A DNA stretch of 64,000 nt from contig NZ_JAFCGY010000002.1 of assembly GCF_016836705.1 (NCBI RefSeq), forward strand, positions 124,001 to 188,000, read 5' to 3'. The first letter of the stretch is position 1; every line of letters starts with the position of its first letter. The position numbers were made by a program, and so were the translations under genes. The notes beneath the pieces were generated by a model, which ran no database searches, had not been told where the DNA came from, and was given only the letters and a program-made list of their open reading frames with translations. Source of the DNA: Mesorhizobium caraganae. Its GTDB lineage: Bacteria > Pseudomonadota > Alphaproteobacteria > Rhizobiales > Rhizobiaceae. This document shows, in pieces, positions 17,558 to 27,979 of this stretch.

Positions 17558-17746
17558 ATGGGCATGGTACTGTCTTTCGTGCCGCGACCGGCACCAGTCA
17601 ATCGAGCAGTTCAGGACACCGGCACGCCGGCGGCGGTGATCATTTTCCCAGGCGTCCGCTACGAGCATCCGCCATTGGCGGGCGAGGCGCGGCCGGCCGG
17701 TCCCGACAAGCCAGGCACACCACGGACGCCTGTTCCGCACCACTGA
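17558..17746 (+). CDS. Small hypothetical protein, 62 aa
   Basis: Unrecognised. The short core AAVIIFPGVRYE resembles a motif I recall from small rhizobial hypothetical proteins; the rest is Pro/Ala-rich. The frame begins upstream at 17522, but the ATG at 17558 (MGMVLSFVPRP) gives the likelier start, with GAGAGG about 20 bases ahead. Alone in its direction between two minus-strand genes. Confidence 0.5.
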   Translation: MGMVLSFVPRPAPVNRAVQDTGTPAAVIIFPGVRYEHPPLAGEARPAGPDKPGTPRTPVPHH

Positions 17747-17780
17747 GCCGGCTTCTTACAAGGGCTTCTCAAGGCTGAAA

Positions 17781-18329
17781 TCAGTAGTCCTGCAGCTCGC
17801 AGGAGCTCTGCTCCAGGAACTGCGACACCACCGGCTTCCAGCTGTCGTCGGGCACGAAGGCACGGATGACGAAGATGCCTTCCTCGATCGGCGCTTCGAC
17901 GAAGATCGCCCCTTGCAGGTCTTCCGGAAGCTCCCGGCGCACGTCGATCATCTGCGCCGGCGTCAGCACCACGGTGTCGAGCTTGCTGTCCGTTGCGGTG
18001 TGGTCGTTGAAGGAATAGAAATTGTGGCCGTTGCGGTCATAGACCGACACCGACCAGAACGGCACGCTGCCCGGCGCCTTGATCCGCACTATGCCTTCGG
18101 CAAGGTCGAAGCGGCAGGCGGCGGCGTAAAACAGCGGATCGACCGACTTCACCACAGGGGCGCCGCCGGCCTCGGCGTCGAGCCTGGTCATCTTGTAGAG
18201 GTCGGATGCCGTAGCCAGCCGTGACCAGGCGTCGCGCTCGGTAAACTCCGGCACCAGCAAAAGCACCACGATGTGGACGATGCCGGCACCGAGCAGGCCG
18301 AGCAGGATGGCGTGCAGCAGCCTACGCAT
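17781..18329 (-). CDS. DUF1254-type membrane-anchored protein
   Basis: A 182-residue protein with one N-terminal membrane segment (LLGLLGAGIVHIVVLLLV) and a periplasmic domain containing the DUF1254 hallmark FWSVSVYDRNGHNFYSFND. The role is unknown. It overlaps the upstream DUF1214 gene by 8 bp, so the two are made together. In many bacteria these two domains form one protein; here they are separate, as usual in rhizobia. Confidence 0.8.
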   Translation of the reverse strand: MRRLLHAILLGLLGAGIVHIVVLLLVPEFTERDAWSRLATASDLYKMTRLDAEAGGAPVVKSVDPLFYAAACRFDLAEGIVRIKAPGSVPFWSVSVYDRNGHNFYSFNDHTATDSKLDTVVLTPAQMIDVRRELPEDLQGAIFVEAPIEEGIFVIRAFVPDDSWKPVVSQFLEQSSCELQDY

Positions 18330-18906
18330 TGCAGCCCGCCTTGACGATACGGGGCAGCGTCACGTCGGAAAGGCCGGTGCTCGAGGCGATCGGCGTGTCG
18401 TAGAAGGTGAGCACGAAATACATCCGGCCAAAGCCTTCGGTCAGAAGCCAGTTGCCGGGCGCCGGGCGATTGCCGACGGCAATGATCACCGAATTGTCGG
18501 GCTGGCGCAGCACCTGGTAGGATTGCAGTGCTGCCAGGCGCGGCTTGCCGGTGTCGACCACGCTGAGCGACTGGTCGGCGGCATAAAGCGTCCAGAACCG
18601 GGCGGTCGGGAAACTGCCTTCGATCCTGTAGTCGCATTGCCGCTGAAGCTCGTCGCCGGCCGCATCGCGTTCGGCGATGAAGGACAAGCCTTCCGCCTTG
18701 CCGAGCGCCAGTACGCCCTCGCGCGCCACGCGCGCCTTCGAATAGGGGTCGGCATCTTGGGTGCCGATCTCGGGGAAGGCGGTCCATTGGCCGATGCTGA
18801 TCGCGCCGACACCGCTCTGCGCCTGCAGCGCATACCAGACGCTGCCGCCGCCGCCGCCGATGGCAATGGCAAGCGAAAGCAGCGTGAAAAAGGCGGTCTT
18901 GAGCAT
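18322..18906 (-). CDS. DUF1214-type membrane-anchored protein
   Basis: A 194-residue protein with an N-terminal membrane segment (FFTLLSLAIAIGGGGGSVWYA) and a DUF1214 domain ending in GFGRMYFVLTFYDTP, typical of that family. The reading frame is open to 19104, but the ATG at 18906 puts the membrane segment at the N-terminus. First gene of the DUF1214-DUF1254 pair. Function unknown; the partner is translationally coupled. Confidence 0.8.
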   Translation of the reverse strand: MLKTAFFTLLSLAIAIGGGGGSVWYALQAQSGVGAISIGQWTAFPEIGTQDADPYSKARVAREGVLALGKAEGLSFIAERDAAGDELQRQCDYRIEGSFPTARFWTLYAADQSLSVVDTGKPRLAALQSYQVLRQPDNSVIIAVGNRPAPGNWLLTEGFGRMYFVLTFYDTPIASSTGLSDVTLPRIVKAGCNA

Positions 18907-19010
18907 GAAGAACCGGGACGAAGGAAGGAGTTGTTGGTCGGGATATCGCGGGCGAGGGGTTTGTGGCAAGCCAGTAGCGAAATTGCAGATAGGCAGTAGG
19001 TGGGCGGCGC

Positions 19011-19159
19011 TCCCCCTTCTCCCCTTGTGGGAGAAGGTGGCCTCGCGAAGCGAGGTCGGATGAGGGGTGCTCCAGCTTGGCGGCGACGGCTCTCCGTCAC
19101 CCACCCCTCAACCGTCTCGGCGCTGCGCGCCGATCCACCTTCTCCCACAAGGGAGAAGG
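19011..19159. repeat. Palindromic repeat family B, copy 1 (~150 bp)
   Basis: Two 25-base arms in inverted orientation: CCTTCTCCCCTTGTGGGAG(AAGGTGG) at 19015-19040 and its near-complement at 19135-19159. Inside are GAGGGGTG/CACCCCTC and two small hairpins. This is the layout of rhizobial intergenic mosaic-type elements. It ends 15 bp from the stop codon of the penicillin-binding protein gene. Confidence 0.85.
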
Positions 19160-19173
19160 AAAAGCCGCGTTGG

Positions 19174-21333
19174 TCAAAGCGCCGACAGGGTCTCCGGCGC
19201 CGATGGTGCGACCAGCACGGGCGCGGCCTGGAACACCTTGGTCATTTCGCGCAGTGTCTGCGTCGTGCGGCTGGACAGCACGGGCGGGCGCTCGGCGGCG
19301 GCATCCGGTGCCGCCTGATCGGCGTTTTTCTTCTCCGCCTCCTCGGCCTTGGCGGCGATTTCTTCGTCGACAAAGGGCTTGTCGAGGCCGGGGATCGGCT
19401 TCAGGTCGATGTTCTGGTGCGCGTAGACCATCAGCCGCTGCCACACCATCGCCGGCAACGTACCGCCCGTCATGTTGCGGGTCGGGGTGAAGTCGTCATT
19501 GCCGAGCCAGACAGCGGCCGTGTAGTTGCCGGTGAAGCCGACGAACCAGGCGTCGCGGTAGGATTGCGTCGTTCCGGTCTTGCCGGCAACGACGATGTTG
19601 GGCAGCTGCGCGCGCCGCGCCGTGCCGATCGCCGGCACGGCCGCCAGCATGGTGTTCATGTATTTCAACGCCTGTTCCGACAAAACCCGATGCGGCGCAG
19701 GCGCATCCTTGGCCCAGTCGTAGACGACATCGCCGGTGCGGGTGACGAGCTGGGTAATGCCGTGCCGCGAGCCGGCGAAGCCGTCCTGCGCGAACACGCT
19801 GTAGCCCGTCGCCTGGTCCATCACCGTCATGCCCGATGTGCCGAGCACCATGGTCTTGTGCGATTCCAGCGGCGATTCCACGCCGAATGATTCCGCCATC
19901 GCCTTGATCGGACCGATGCCGAGATAGTCCTTGGCCAGCCGCACCGGCACGGTGTTGATCGACTTGGCGATCGCCGTGATCAGCGTCACATTGCCGGCCG
20001 AGCCGCCATTGTAATTGTGCGGCGACCAGCCGCCCCAACTGATCGGCCCGCCCGAGACGACGGAGTCCGGGGTGAAGCCATGCTCCATCGCGGTGGCGTA
20101 AACGTAGGGTTTGAAGGATGAACCGGTCTGGCGCAGCGCCTTGGTGGCGCGGTTGAACTGGCTGGCGCCATAGTCGCGGCCGCCGACAATGGCGCGCACC
20201 GCGCCATTGGTCTCGATCACCACAACGGCGCCTTCGGTGACGTTGTATTCCTTGCCGAACTGGCGGAGGTGGAATTCGACGGATTCTTCCGCCGCCTTCT
20301 GGATGTTGGCGTCGAATGTGGTGTGGGCGACCAGCGAATGCTGGCCGGGCTTGGCGATCTTCTTGACCTCGTCGAAGGCCCAGTCGAGGAAATAATCCGG
20401 GCTCTTCTGCTCGCCGCGGTCGACGATCTCGGCAGGGTGCAGCCGTGCCTGCAACACCTGGCCTTCTGTCATGAAGCCGGAATCGACGAGGTTGGACAGC
20501 ACCACATTGGCGCGGGCGCGGGCAGCCGGCAGGTTGATGTGCGGGGCGTATTTGGTCGGCGCCTTGAACAGGCCGGCCAGCATCGCCGCCTCGGCGAGGT
20601 TCAGATCCTTGACGCTCTTGCCAAAATAGAAATCCGCCGCCGCCTCGATGCCGAACGTGCCGCCGCCCATATAGGCGCGGTCGAGATAGAGCTGCAGAAT
20701 CTCCTTCTTCGACAGATTGGCCTCCAGCCACAGCGAAAGGAAAGCTTCCTTGATCTTGCGCTGCAAGGTCCGCTCATTCGACAGGAACAGGTTCTTGGCC
20801 AACTGCTGGGTGATGCTGGAGCCACCCTGGACGACGGAATTGGCCCGCACATTCTCGAAGATGGCGCGCGACAGGCCGAGCACGTCGATGCCGTAATGCT
20901 CGAAGAAACGCCGGTCCTCGGTCGCCAGCACCGCCTTGATGACATGGTCCGGCATCTCGTCGACCGGCACCGAATCGCGCTGGATGATGCCGCGCTGGCC
21001 GATCTCGTTGCCGTAGCGGTCGAGGAAGGTGACGGCGAAATCGCCCTGGCTGCGCCAGTCGCCTGTGGTGATCTGGAAGGCCGGCATGGCCAGCGCCAGG
21101 AGCACCACAAAGCCGCCGGCGCCCATGGTGAAACTTTCGCTTAGCACCTCGATGATGCCGCGCCGCCAGCCGGTGACGCGGAAGCGCCGCGAAAAAATGG
21201 TCGCCGATTCCCAGAACTGGCCGGCCTTGAAGCGGATCTCGTAGAGCGAGGAATCGATCCACGCATCCACCGCCAGCAGTGCGGCGGCGATCGGACCTCT
21301 TCTCCTTGGACGTCGTTCTAAAGGACTGGCCAT
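19174..21333 (-). CDS. Class A penicillin-binding protein (PBP1A type)
   Basis: A 719-residue bifunctional wall synthase. A membrane segment lies at ~70-90, the GT51 glycosyltransferase domain follows with catalytic Glu139 (ATEDRRFFEHYG) and GGSSITQQLAKN at 170-181, then the transpeptidase with Ser405 in GSSFKP, the SIN motif at 458-460 and KTGTT at 585-589. It polymerises lipid II and cross-links it on the periplasmic side. The C-terminal ~60 residues are a low-complexity Ala/Glu tail. The long basic N-terminus before the membrane segment is usual for the rhizobial form. Monocistronic; a family B repeat follows its stop. Confidence 0.93.
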   Translation of the reverse strand: MASPLERRPRRRGPIAAALLAVDAWIDSSLYEIRFKAGQFWESATIFSRRFRVTGWRRGIIEVLSESFTMGAGGFVVLLALAMPAFQITTGDWRSQGDFAVTFLDRYGNEIGQRGIIQRDSVPVDEMPDHVIKAVLATEDRRFFEHYGIDVLGLSRAIFENVRANSVVQGGSSITQQLAKNLFLSNERTLQRKIKEAFLSLWLEANLSKKEILQLYLDRAYMGGGTFGIEAAADFYFGKSVKDLNLAEAAMLAGLFKAPTKYAPHINLPAARARANVVLSNLVDSGFMTEGQVLQARLHPAEIVDRGEQKSPDYFLDWAFDEVKKIAKPGQHSLVAHTTFDANIQKAAEESVEFHLRQFGKEYNVTEGAVVVIETNGAVRAIVGGRDYGASQFNRATKALRQTGSSFKPYVYATAMEHGFTPDSVVSGGPISWGGWSPHNYNGGSAGNVTLITAIAKSINTVPVRLAKDYLGIGPIKAMAESFGVESPLESHKTMVLGTSGMTVMDQATGYSVFAQDGFAGSRHGITQLVTRTGDVVYDWAKDAPAPHRVLSEQALKYMNTMLAAVPAIGTARRAQLPNIVVAGKTGTTQSYRDAWFVGFTGNYTAAVWLGNDDFTPTRNMTGGTLPAMVWQRLMVYAHQNIDLKPIPGLDKPFVDEEIAAKAEEAEKKNADQAAPDAAAERPPVLSSRTTQTLREMTKVFQAAPVLVAPSAPETLSAL

Positions 21334-21485
21334 TCCCGAAACTCACCCCACCCAGGACCTGAGAACCGCAAGCGGGCAATTTCAGGGCGGGCACACCCGA
21401 CGAAGACTATTCATCCATTTCAGCCCCGCTCACAAGGGCAGCCGGGCCACACCGCACGGTTTGCTGACCGCCAACCGCTATTCTA

Positions 21486-21720
21486 TCAGCGCGCAGCGAT
21501 GAAGTGCATAAAATGCGCTACATCCGCATCGCTCGGCTCCTGGCCGGTGAAGGCGCGCAGATAGGCGGCGAGATGGCTGACCCGCGCCTCGACCGGCTCC
21601 TTGAGGTCGAGCACGTAATAGCCGATCTGCATGTAGTAGAGCACGCGCGCCCGGATGAAGGCGTCTTCCTCGTCATAGCCGTGGCGGCGATACATCTCGC
21701 GGATGGCGCCAAGACGGTCG
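21486..21720 (-). pseudogene. 3' remnant of a TetR-family regulator
   Basis: Only the C-terminal ~78 codons remain, ending in GQEPSDADVAHFMHFIAAR. The segment RLGAIREMYRRHGYDEEDAF then RARVLYYMQIGYYVL is typical of a TetR C-terminal ligand domain. There is no HTH upstream: the frame is cut near 21720, exactly where a plus-strand gene remnant starts. An internal ATG at 21695 lets a 69-codon frame be called, but it cannot make a working regulator. Confidence 0.75.
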
Positions 21721-21721
21721 T

Positions 21722-21925
21722 TGGCACAAGGGTCGGCGCGTCGGCTTCGTCACCTCCGGTGGCTATGGTTACACGATTGGCAAAAGCGTCGCGCTGGCGT
21801 TGGTCGACGACGATTTCGCCGGGGAGGGAACCGACCTTTCGGTGCACATTGTCGGCGTCGAGCGGCCTGCACGTGTCATCGCGGCTTCACCCTACGACCC
21901 TGACGGCAAGGCAATGAGGCAATGA
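21722..21925 (+). pseudogene. 3' remnant of a dimethylglycine-dehydrogenase/GcvT-type gene
   Basis: This frame has no start codon and is in the same register as the following gene. It encodes WHKGRRVGFVTSGGYGYTIG then KSVALALV, then VERPARVIAASPYDPDGKAM before TGA at 21923. That is the C-terminal barrel end of GcvT-like aminomethyltransferase domains found at the end of dimethylglycine dehydrogenase and sarcosine oxidase-type proteins. The 5' ~750 codons are missing; the cut coincides with the cut in the TetR remnant. Confidence 0.75.
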
Positions 21926-21937
21926 GGAGTGGTGGCC

Positions 21938-23491
21938 ATGGTCGATGATGTCATAAGGGAGACCAGGCGCGAGCGCCGGCACGGACACACCGGTGAGGCC
22001 GGCAGCGGGTCGAGCCGCCACCCGAATTATCGTTCGCTCAAAAACCCGTTCCTGCCGCAGCCGGTGTTTTCGGACGATCGCGTCGTCGCTATCCACCACA
22101 CGGCGCTGCGCGTACTGGAAGAGCTCGGCATCAAGGCGCTGCTGCCCGAGGCGCGCGCGATTTACGCGAAAGCCGGTGCGCTGGTCGATGAGGACAGCCA
22201 GATGGTGCGCATCGGTCGAGACATCGTCGCGGCCGCACTGGCCTCGGCGCCAAAGTCGATCCCGGCGCTGGCCGGCGATCGCAGCCGAGACCTCACGCTC
22301 GAACTCGGCTCCATGACCTTCCTCGCCGGCGCTGGCGCACCTAACGTCACCGATCTCGAACGCGGCCGCCGGCCGGGCACGCTCGCCGCCTTCGAGGAAT
22401 TGACCAAGCTCATCCAGCATTTCGACGTACTGCATATGCTTTGCCCCTGCATCGAGCCGCAGGATGTCGACAACCGTTTACGCCACTATGCCGTCAACCG
22501 CGCGCAGTTGACGCTGTCCGACAAGTTCCCCTTTGTCTTCGCTCGTGGAACGCCGCAGGTCGAGGATGGGTTTGAGATGATCCGGCTGGCGCGCGGGCTG
22601 TCAGAGGATGAATTCCGCGCTGGCGCCCATTGCTACACCATCATCAACACCAATTCACCGCGCCAGCTCGACATTCCGATGGCGCAAGGCATCATCGACT
22701 TCGCCCGCGCCGGGCAGGTCCTGGTCATCACGCCGTTCTGCCTGGCCGGGGCCATGGCGCCGATCACGGTCGCCGGCGCGCTGACGCTGCAGCATGCCGA
22801 GGCGCTCGCCGGTCTGGCACTGGCGCAGATCGTGCGCCCGGGCGCACCCGTGCTTTACGGTTCCTTCTCCTCCAATGTCGACATGAAGTCGGGCGCGCCG
22901 GCATTCGGCACGCCCGAACACGTCAAGGCGACACTTGGGGCCGGCCAACTGGCGCGCTTCATCGGCCTTCCCTGGCGTTCGGGTGCTGGCAGTGCCGCCA
23001 ACATTTCCGATGCGCAGGCAGCTCATGAGTCGCAGTTCGCCCTTTGGGGTTCGGTGCTTGCCGGCGCCACCGTCTGCATCCACGCCGCGGGCTGGCTAGA
23101 GGGTGGCCTGAGTGTCTCTTTCGAAAAGCTGATCACCGACATCGAGGCAGTGCAGTCGATTGCCGAGCTTTGTGCGGCAACTCCTGGCGACGACGACGCG
23201 ATCGGTTTCGAGGCCATCGCCGAAGTCCAGCCGGGTGGGCATTTCTTCTCGACCGGCCACACCATGGCGCGCTACCGCACCGCCTTCTATGAGCCGCTGG
23301 TCGCCGACTGGTCGAATTTCGGCAACTGGACGCAGTCCGGTTCGAAGTCGGCCACCGAACGCGCCACCGGCATCTGGAAGCGGGCGCTTGCCGACTTCCA
23401 GCCACCGGCTTCGGCGGCTGCTACATCAGGTATTCTCGATGAATTCATAGCGCGGCGCACCGAACAGGGCGGGGCAGCACCGGTCTCGTGA
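21938..23491 (+). CDS. Trimethylamine methyltransferase family (MttB-like, non-pyrrolysine)
   Basis: A 517-residue cytoplasmic methyltransferase of the MttB superfamily, which moves a methyl group from a quaternary amine (glycine betaine or similar) to a corrinoid protein. The sequence has GSMTFLAGAGAPNVTD, GRRPGTLAAFEE, and the C-terminal HFFSTGHTMARYRTAFYEP. No in-frame stop occurs, so it is the non-pyrrolysine type known in rhizobia. AGGAG sits before the ATG at 21938; a GTG at 21929 is an alternative. It is 12 bp after the truncated demethylation gene, whose promoter appears lost, so expression is doubtful. The substrate is inferred from family only. Confidence 0.88.
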   Translation: MVDDVIRETRRERRHGHTGEAGSGSSRHPNYRSLKNPFLPQPVFSDDRVVAIHHTALRVLEELGIKALLPEARAIYAKAGALVDEDSQMVRIGRDIVAAALASAPKSIPALAGDRSRDLTLELGSMTFLAGAGAPNVTDLERGRRPGTLAAFEELTKLIQHFDVLHMLCPCIEPQDVDNRLRHYAVNRAQLTLSDKFPFVFARGTPQVEDGFEMIRLARGLSEDEFRAGAHCYTIINTNSPRQLDIPMAQGIIDFARAGQVLVITPFCLAGAMAPITVAGALTLQHAEALAGLALAQIVRPGAPVLYGSFSSNVDMKSGAPAFGTPEHVKATLGAGQLARFIGLPWRSGAGSAANISDAQAAHESQFALWGSVLAGATVCIHAAGWLEGGLSVSFEKLITDIEAVQSIAELCAATPGDDDAIGFEAIAEVQPGGHFFSTGHTMARYRTAFYEPLVADWSNFGNWTQSGSKSATERATGIWKRALADFQPPASAAATSGILDEFIARRTEQGGAAPVS

Positions 23492-23520
23492 AAGGAACGC
23501 AACGGCAATGATAATCTGCT

Positions 23521-23556
23521 GGGCCGCCGGGATATTGACCGGGCGGTCCTTTTTTT
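23521..23556 (+). terminator. Rho-independent terminator of the methyltransferase gene
   Basis: An imperfect stem GGGCCGCCGG / CCGGGCGGTCC with an 8-base loop followed by TTTTTTT. Confidence 0.85.
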
Positions 23557-23658
23557 CACGCTATATGCACGCGGCCCGGCTCACGGGCCGGCGTATCGCT
23601 CTCAGCGATCAGTGGAGCCCGCCGCCCACGCGCCGGGCCCCTCCTTTGTCGTCACCGA

Positions 23659-24018
23659 TCACGCATGCGCGTGCGGGTGATGAACGTCCCAGACTGCCCA
23701 GGCCGATGCGAGAACCACCAGCACGCCAAGAACCACATGGGTTCCCATTGCGTTTGCGTTCGCCATAAAACCAAGCAGCCAGGGCGAGACGATCAGCCAG
23801 AGCCCGAGAACAAGATTCACCCACTCTTCCCACTCGGCGAATACGGAAAGCGTCGCGAAAGCCAGCGCACCGAGCACAACGCCAACAATCCAGGCGTTGT
23901 AAGCGGCAGTGGTTTCAGCGGCGAAGCCGACTATCCAGGGTGAGACGAACAGGCAAACGGCAAGGATCAGATTAATCAAATCCTGGCCACGTTTTCCTTC
24001 CATGAGTTTATTGGCCAT
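23659..24018 (-). CDS. SPW-repeat membrane protein
   Basis: A 119-residue integral membrane protein with four hydrophobic helices arranged as two repeats. Each repeat carries the SPW signature (FVSPWIVGF near residue 25, IVSPWLLGF near 78). The end is His-rich (HHPHAHA). The family has no known function. GGAGG precedes the chosen ATG; the frame starts 54 bases earlier without support. Confidence 0.85.
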   Translation of the reverse strand: MANKLMEGKRGQDLINLILAVCLFVSPWIVGFAAETTAAYNAWIVGVVLGALAFATLSVFAEWEEWVNLVLGLWLIVSPWLLGFMANANAMGTHVVLGVLVVLASAWAVWDVHHPHAHA

Positions 24019-24189
24019 GACAACCTCCATAGAGAAGCTTGACCAAAGCACTACGTTTCGCGTGCACCGCACGCTTAGTTGTTGATATAATTACGCTTCA
24101 AATGACCTTCAAGGACCTGCCCCAGGGCGGCCGATGGCTGCGAATTCATGGCGTAGCTATCGAACAGGGTCGGGGCGGCCTCTAGAGGG

Positions 24190-24825
24190 TCAACGCAGGA
24201 TGGCAACCGCCCGGCGCGAATAGGTGGTGTCGTCGAGTTGGCCGAGCATGAAGGCCGCCACATCGGCACGCGTCAATGTCGGCAGCAGGGATGCTGCCCG
24301 AATATCATTGCCGTGGCGGAATTCACCGGTTGCCGCACCGTTTGTGAGCTTGGGCGGCCGCACGATGGTCCAGTCGAGGCTGGATTGGACGATAAGCTTT
24401 TCCTTCGCCTCGTGATCGGCCACTTCGTTACGCAGCACAAGCGGCACTAGGACACCGCCGAGCAGCGGCCCCAATTGCCGCCGGCTGTCGCGGACGCCAA
24501 GGAACGAAAGATAGATGAGCCGGGCAGGGCCGGTCCGCTGCATGGCATCGACGATGAAGCCGATACCGGCAACCACAGCCGGGTCGTGTTTCAGCGGCAC
24601 GCCGACCCCGAGACAGCTGAAAACTGCCTCATGCCCGCTAACGGCGTGCGTCACCGCCTGGTGATCGGCGACATCTCCGACGATCACCCTCAGGTTTTCA
24701 TGGCTGACGGCAAGCTTGCTCGGGGTGCGAGCGAAGGCGGTAACCGCATGGCCTTTTGCCAGCGCCGCCGAGACGAGGACGCGCCCAGTCGCACCTGAGG
24801 CACCAAAGATGAGCAGTTTCATCAT
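24190..24825 (-). CDS. NAD(P)-binding SDR/NmrA-type oxidoreductase
   Basis: A 211-residue cytoplasmic Rossmann protein, opening with GASGATGRVLVSAALAKG for dinucleotide binding and followed by LRVIVGDVAD, a typical atypical-SDR pattern (biliverdin reductase B/NmrA-like). The helix near YLSFLGVRDS and DWTIVRPPKL match this group. The substrate is unknown. The start could be the second Met. Lone gene; a 54-codon small gene lies 55 bp upstream in the same direction. Confidence 0.8.
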   Translation of the reverse strand: MMKLLIFGASGATGRVLVSAALAKGHAVTAFARTPSKLAVSHENLRVIVGDVADHQAVTHAVSGHEAVFSCLGVGVPLKHDPAVVAGIGFIVDAMQRTGPARLIYLSFLGVRDSRRQLGPLLGGVLVPLVLRNEVADHEAKEKLIVQSSLDWTIVRPPKLTNGAATGEFRHGNDIRAASLLPTLTRADVAAFMLGQLDDTTYSRRAVAILR

Positions 24826-24879
24826 CCGCTCCCCTGGAACTGATCAGCCTGCCGCGCCCCTGAGGAACGCGCCACCGGC

Positions 24880-25044
24880 TCACATCGGGCGCTTGTCGCC
24901 GGCCTTTTGGGGATCGCGGCGGGTTGTGCCGGTATCGGTCTGTCTGTGCTTGTCGGCGGCAATCCTGCGGATGCGGTCGAAGCGGCTTTCCTCGGCCGGC
25001 TTGGTCGCCGGAACGCCATTTGGCTTTGGTACGAAGGTAATCAT
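24880..25044 (-). CDS. Small hypothetical protein, 54 aa
   Basis: An ATG at 25044 preceded by a clear GGGAG at about 9 bases opens a frame of 54 codons. The product is basic and Lys/Arg/Pro-rich (starts MITFVPKPNGVPATKPAEE; ends RRDPQKAGDKRPM). The strong ribosome site and even codon usage argue for a real gene. No family is recognised. Same direction as the oxidoreductase gene. Confidence 0.5.
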   Translation of the reverse strand: MITFVPKPNGVPATKPAEESRFDRIRRIAADKHRQTDTGTTRRDPQKAGDKRPM

Positions 25045-25175
25045 CTGTCGATCTCCCTGTCGTTGCTGACTGCTGACTGGCGGAAATCCTTGGCGCGCCG
25101 GGGGAAATGCTCCCGGCGGCCGTTTTTCTGTGTATGCCCGTCCGGCTTTCCCGGGCGGGCAATTTCAGGCGGTGG

Positions 25176-26840
<1,665 letters not shown>

Positions 26841-26867
26841 TCACCGCGCAGATGCGCGGCGCTTCAG

Positions 26868-27182
26868 TCAGGCGGCCTTCTTGGCTTCGACGGCCTTTTC
26901 GATAACGCCCATGATGTCGGCTTCCTTCATGATCAGAAGGTCCTCGCCATCGATCTTGACCTCGGTGCCCGACCATTTGCCGAACAGGATCAAGTCGCCT
27001 GCCTTGACATCGAGCGGAACAAGCGCGCCGTTTTCGTCGCGTGCGCCGGGGCCGACGGCGATGACTTCGCCTTCCTGCGGCTTTTCCTTGGCATTGTCGG
27101 GAATGATGATGCCGCCCTTGGATTTGGTATCGCCTTCGGCGCGCCGGATGACGACGCGGTCGTGGAGTGGCCGAAACTTCAT
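26868..27182 (-). CDS. groES: Co-chaperonin GroES (Hsp10)
   Basis: A 104-residue lid protein of the chaperonin. [14 protein letters not shown] and the mobile loop [19 protein letters not shown] are diagnostic. First gene of the groES-groEL operon, with a CIRCE operator about 54 bp upstream of the start, so it is expected to be heat-inducible through HrcA. Confidence 0.97.
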   Translation of the reverse strand: MKFRPLHDRVVIRRAEGDTKSKGGIIIPDNAKEKPQEGEVIAVGPGARDENGALVPLDVKAGDLILFGKWSGTEVKIDGEDLLIMKEADIMGVIEKAVEAKKAA

Positions 27183-27235
27183 GAGAACTTCTTTCTGGGG
27201 CCTGCACAGGCGGCCACGCCGCTCTTATAGGCGCG

Positions 27236-27262
27236 TTGGCACTCGATAGATAGGAGTGCCAA
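27236..27262. promoter_or_regulatory. CIRCE operator (HrcA site)
   Basis: Perfect inverted repeat TTGGCACTC-N9-GAGTGCCAA, one base pair off the TTAGCACTC-N9-GAGTGCTAA consensus. Located upstream of groES. Confidence 0.92.
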
Positions 27263-27429
27263 AAATTATTCGCGGGCAGCTCAGAATATTAAAAGTACTA
27301 TGTGGCCTGCGGATTTCCAGATATTGCGCTCCGTCTAAATAATTCAAAAAATTGAATTTCTGCACCAAAGCGACTATTTATATGGAAAGTTTCATTTCAA
27401 CGGTTTCAGGCACAAGGGAGATTTAAGCG

Positions 27430-27693
27430 ATGGCCGACGGCAATCAGAGTATCATGGAAAAAGCTGAGGCCCGCTTCATGGACAAGCAGAAGAAGACGGC
27501 CGAGCGCAACAAGGCAACCTCCGATTACGTATCCGAGGCCAGAGCCAGGGAGATCAAGACCGCAAGGCTCAGGGGATTGCGCCTGGCCAAGGAAGAGGCC
27601 GACCGCGTTGAGGAAGCCCTGAACCCGACACCGAAGAAGAAGCGGGCGACAGTCAAGAAAGCTGCCGCCGCACCGAAGGGAGCCAAGTCATGA
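27430..27693 (+). CDS. Small charged hypothetical protein, 87 aa
   Basis: A highly charged, likely helical protein (MEKAEARFMDKQKKTAERN ... EAREIKT), with a Lys/Ala-rich tail (KKKRATVKKAAAAPKG) reminiscent of DNA-binding tails. GGGAG lies before the ATG. Its last codons overlap the next gene's ATG by 4 bp, so the two are co-translated. No known family recognised. Confidence 0.75.
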   Translation: MADGNQSIMEKAEARFMDKQKKTAERNKATSDYVSEARAREIKTARLRGLRLAKEEADRVEEALNPTPKKKRATVKKAAAAPKGAKS

Positions 27694-27956
27694 GCCTGAC
27701 ATTCCCCAATCCAAGCCGCAGCTATGACGAGGCCGGCAAGCGCATCCGCTTTGTCGGCCATGACGGCATGTTCCAGATTTCCTTCTCTGTCGCCGCCGAT
27801 GCAATCTCGAAGGCGCCGTCGGGGACGGCGACCTCGGAAGCCACCTATCTGGCAGCCTTCGATACGGCGTCCAGATCCATCCATGACATTGCCAGCAAGG
27901 CCTATGCCCGCACCCGCAAGAGCATATATGTGCTCACCGCCGCGGATTTCAGTTAG
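27690..27956 (+). CDS. DUF1488-type small protein
   Basis: An 88-residue protein. The layout SLTFPNPSRSYDEAGKRIRF, GHDGMFQISFSV and a C-terminal YVLTAADF is typical of DUF1488 proteins. The function is unknown. It overlaps the upstream charged protein by 4 bp, suggesting a functional pair. Confidence 0.75.
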   Translation: MSLTFPNPSRSYDEAGKRIRFVGHDGMFQISFSVAADAISKAPSGTATSEATYLAAFDTASRSIHDIASKAYARTRKSIYVLTAADFS

Positions 27957-27979
27957 CTCCCGGCTGCGATCGACCTGGA

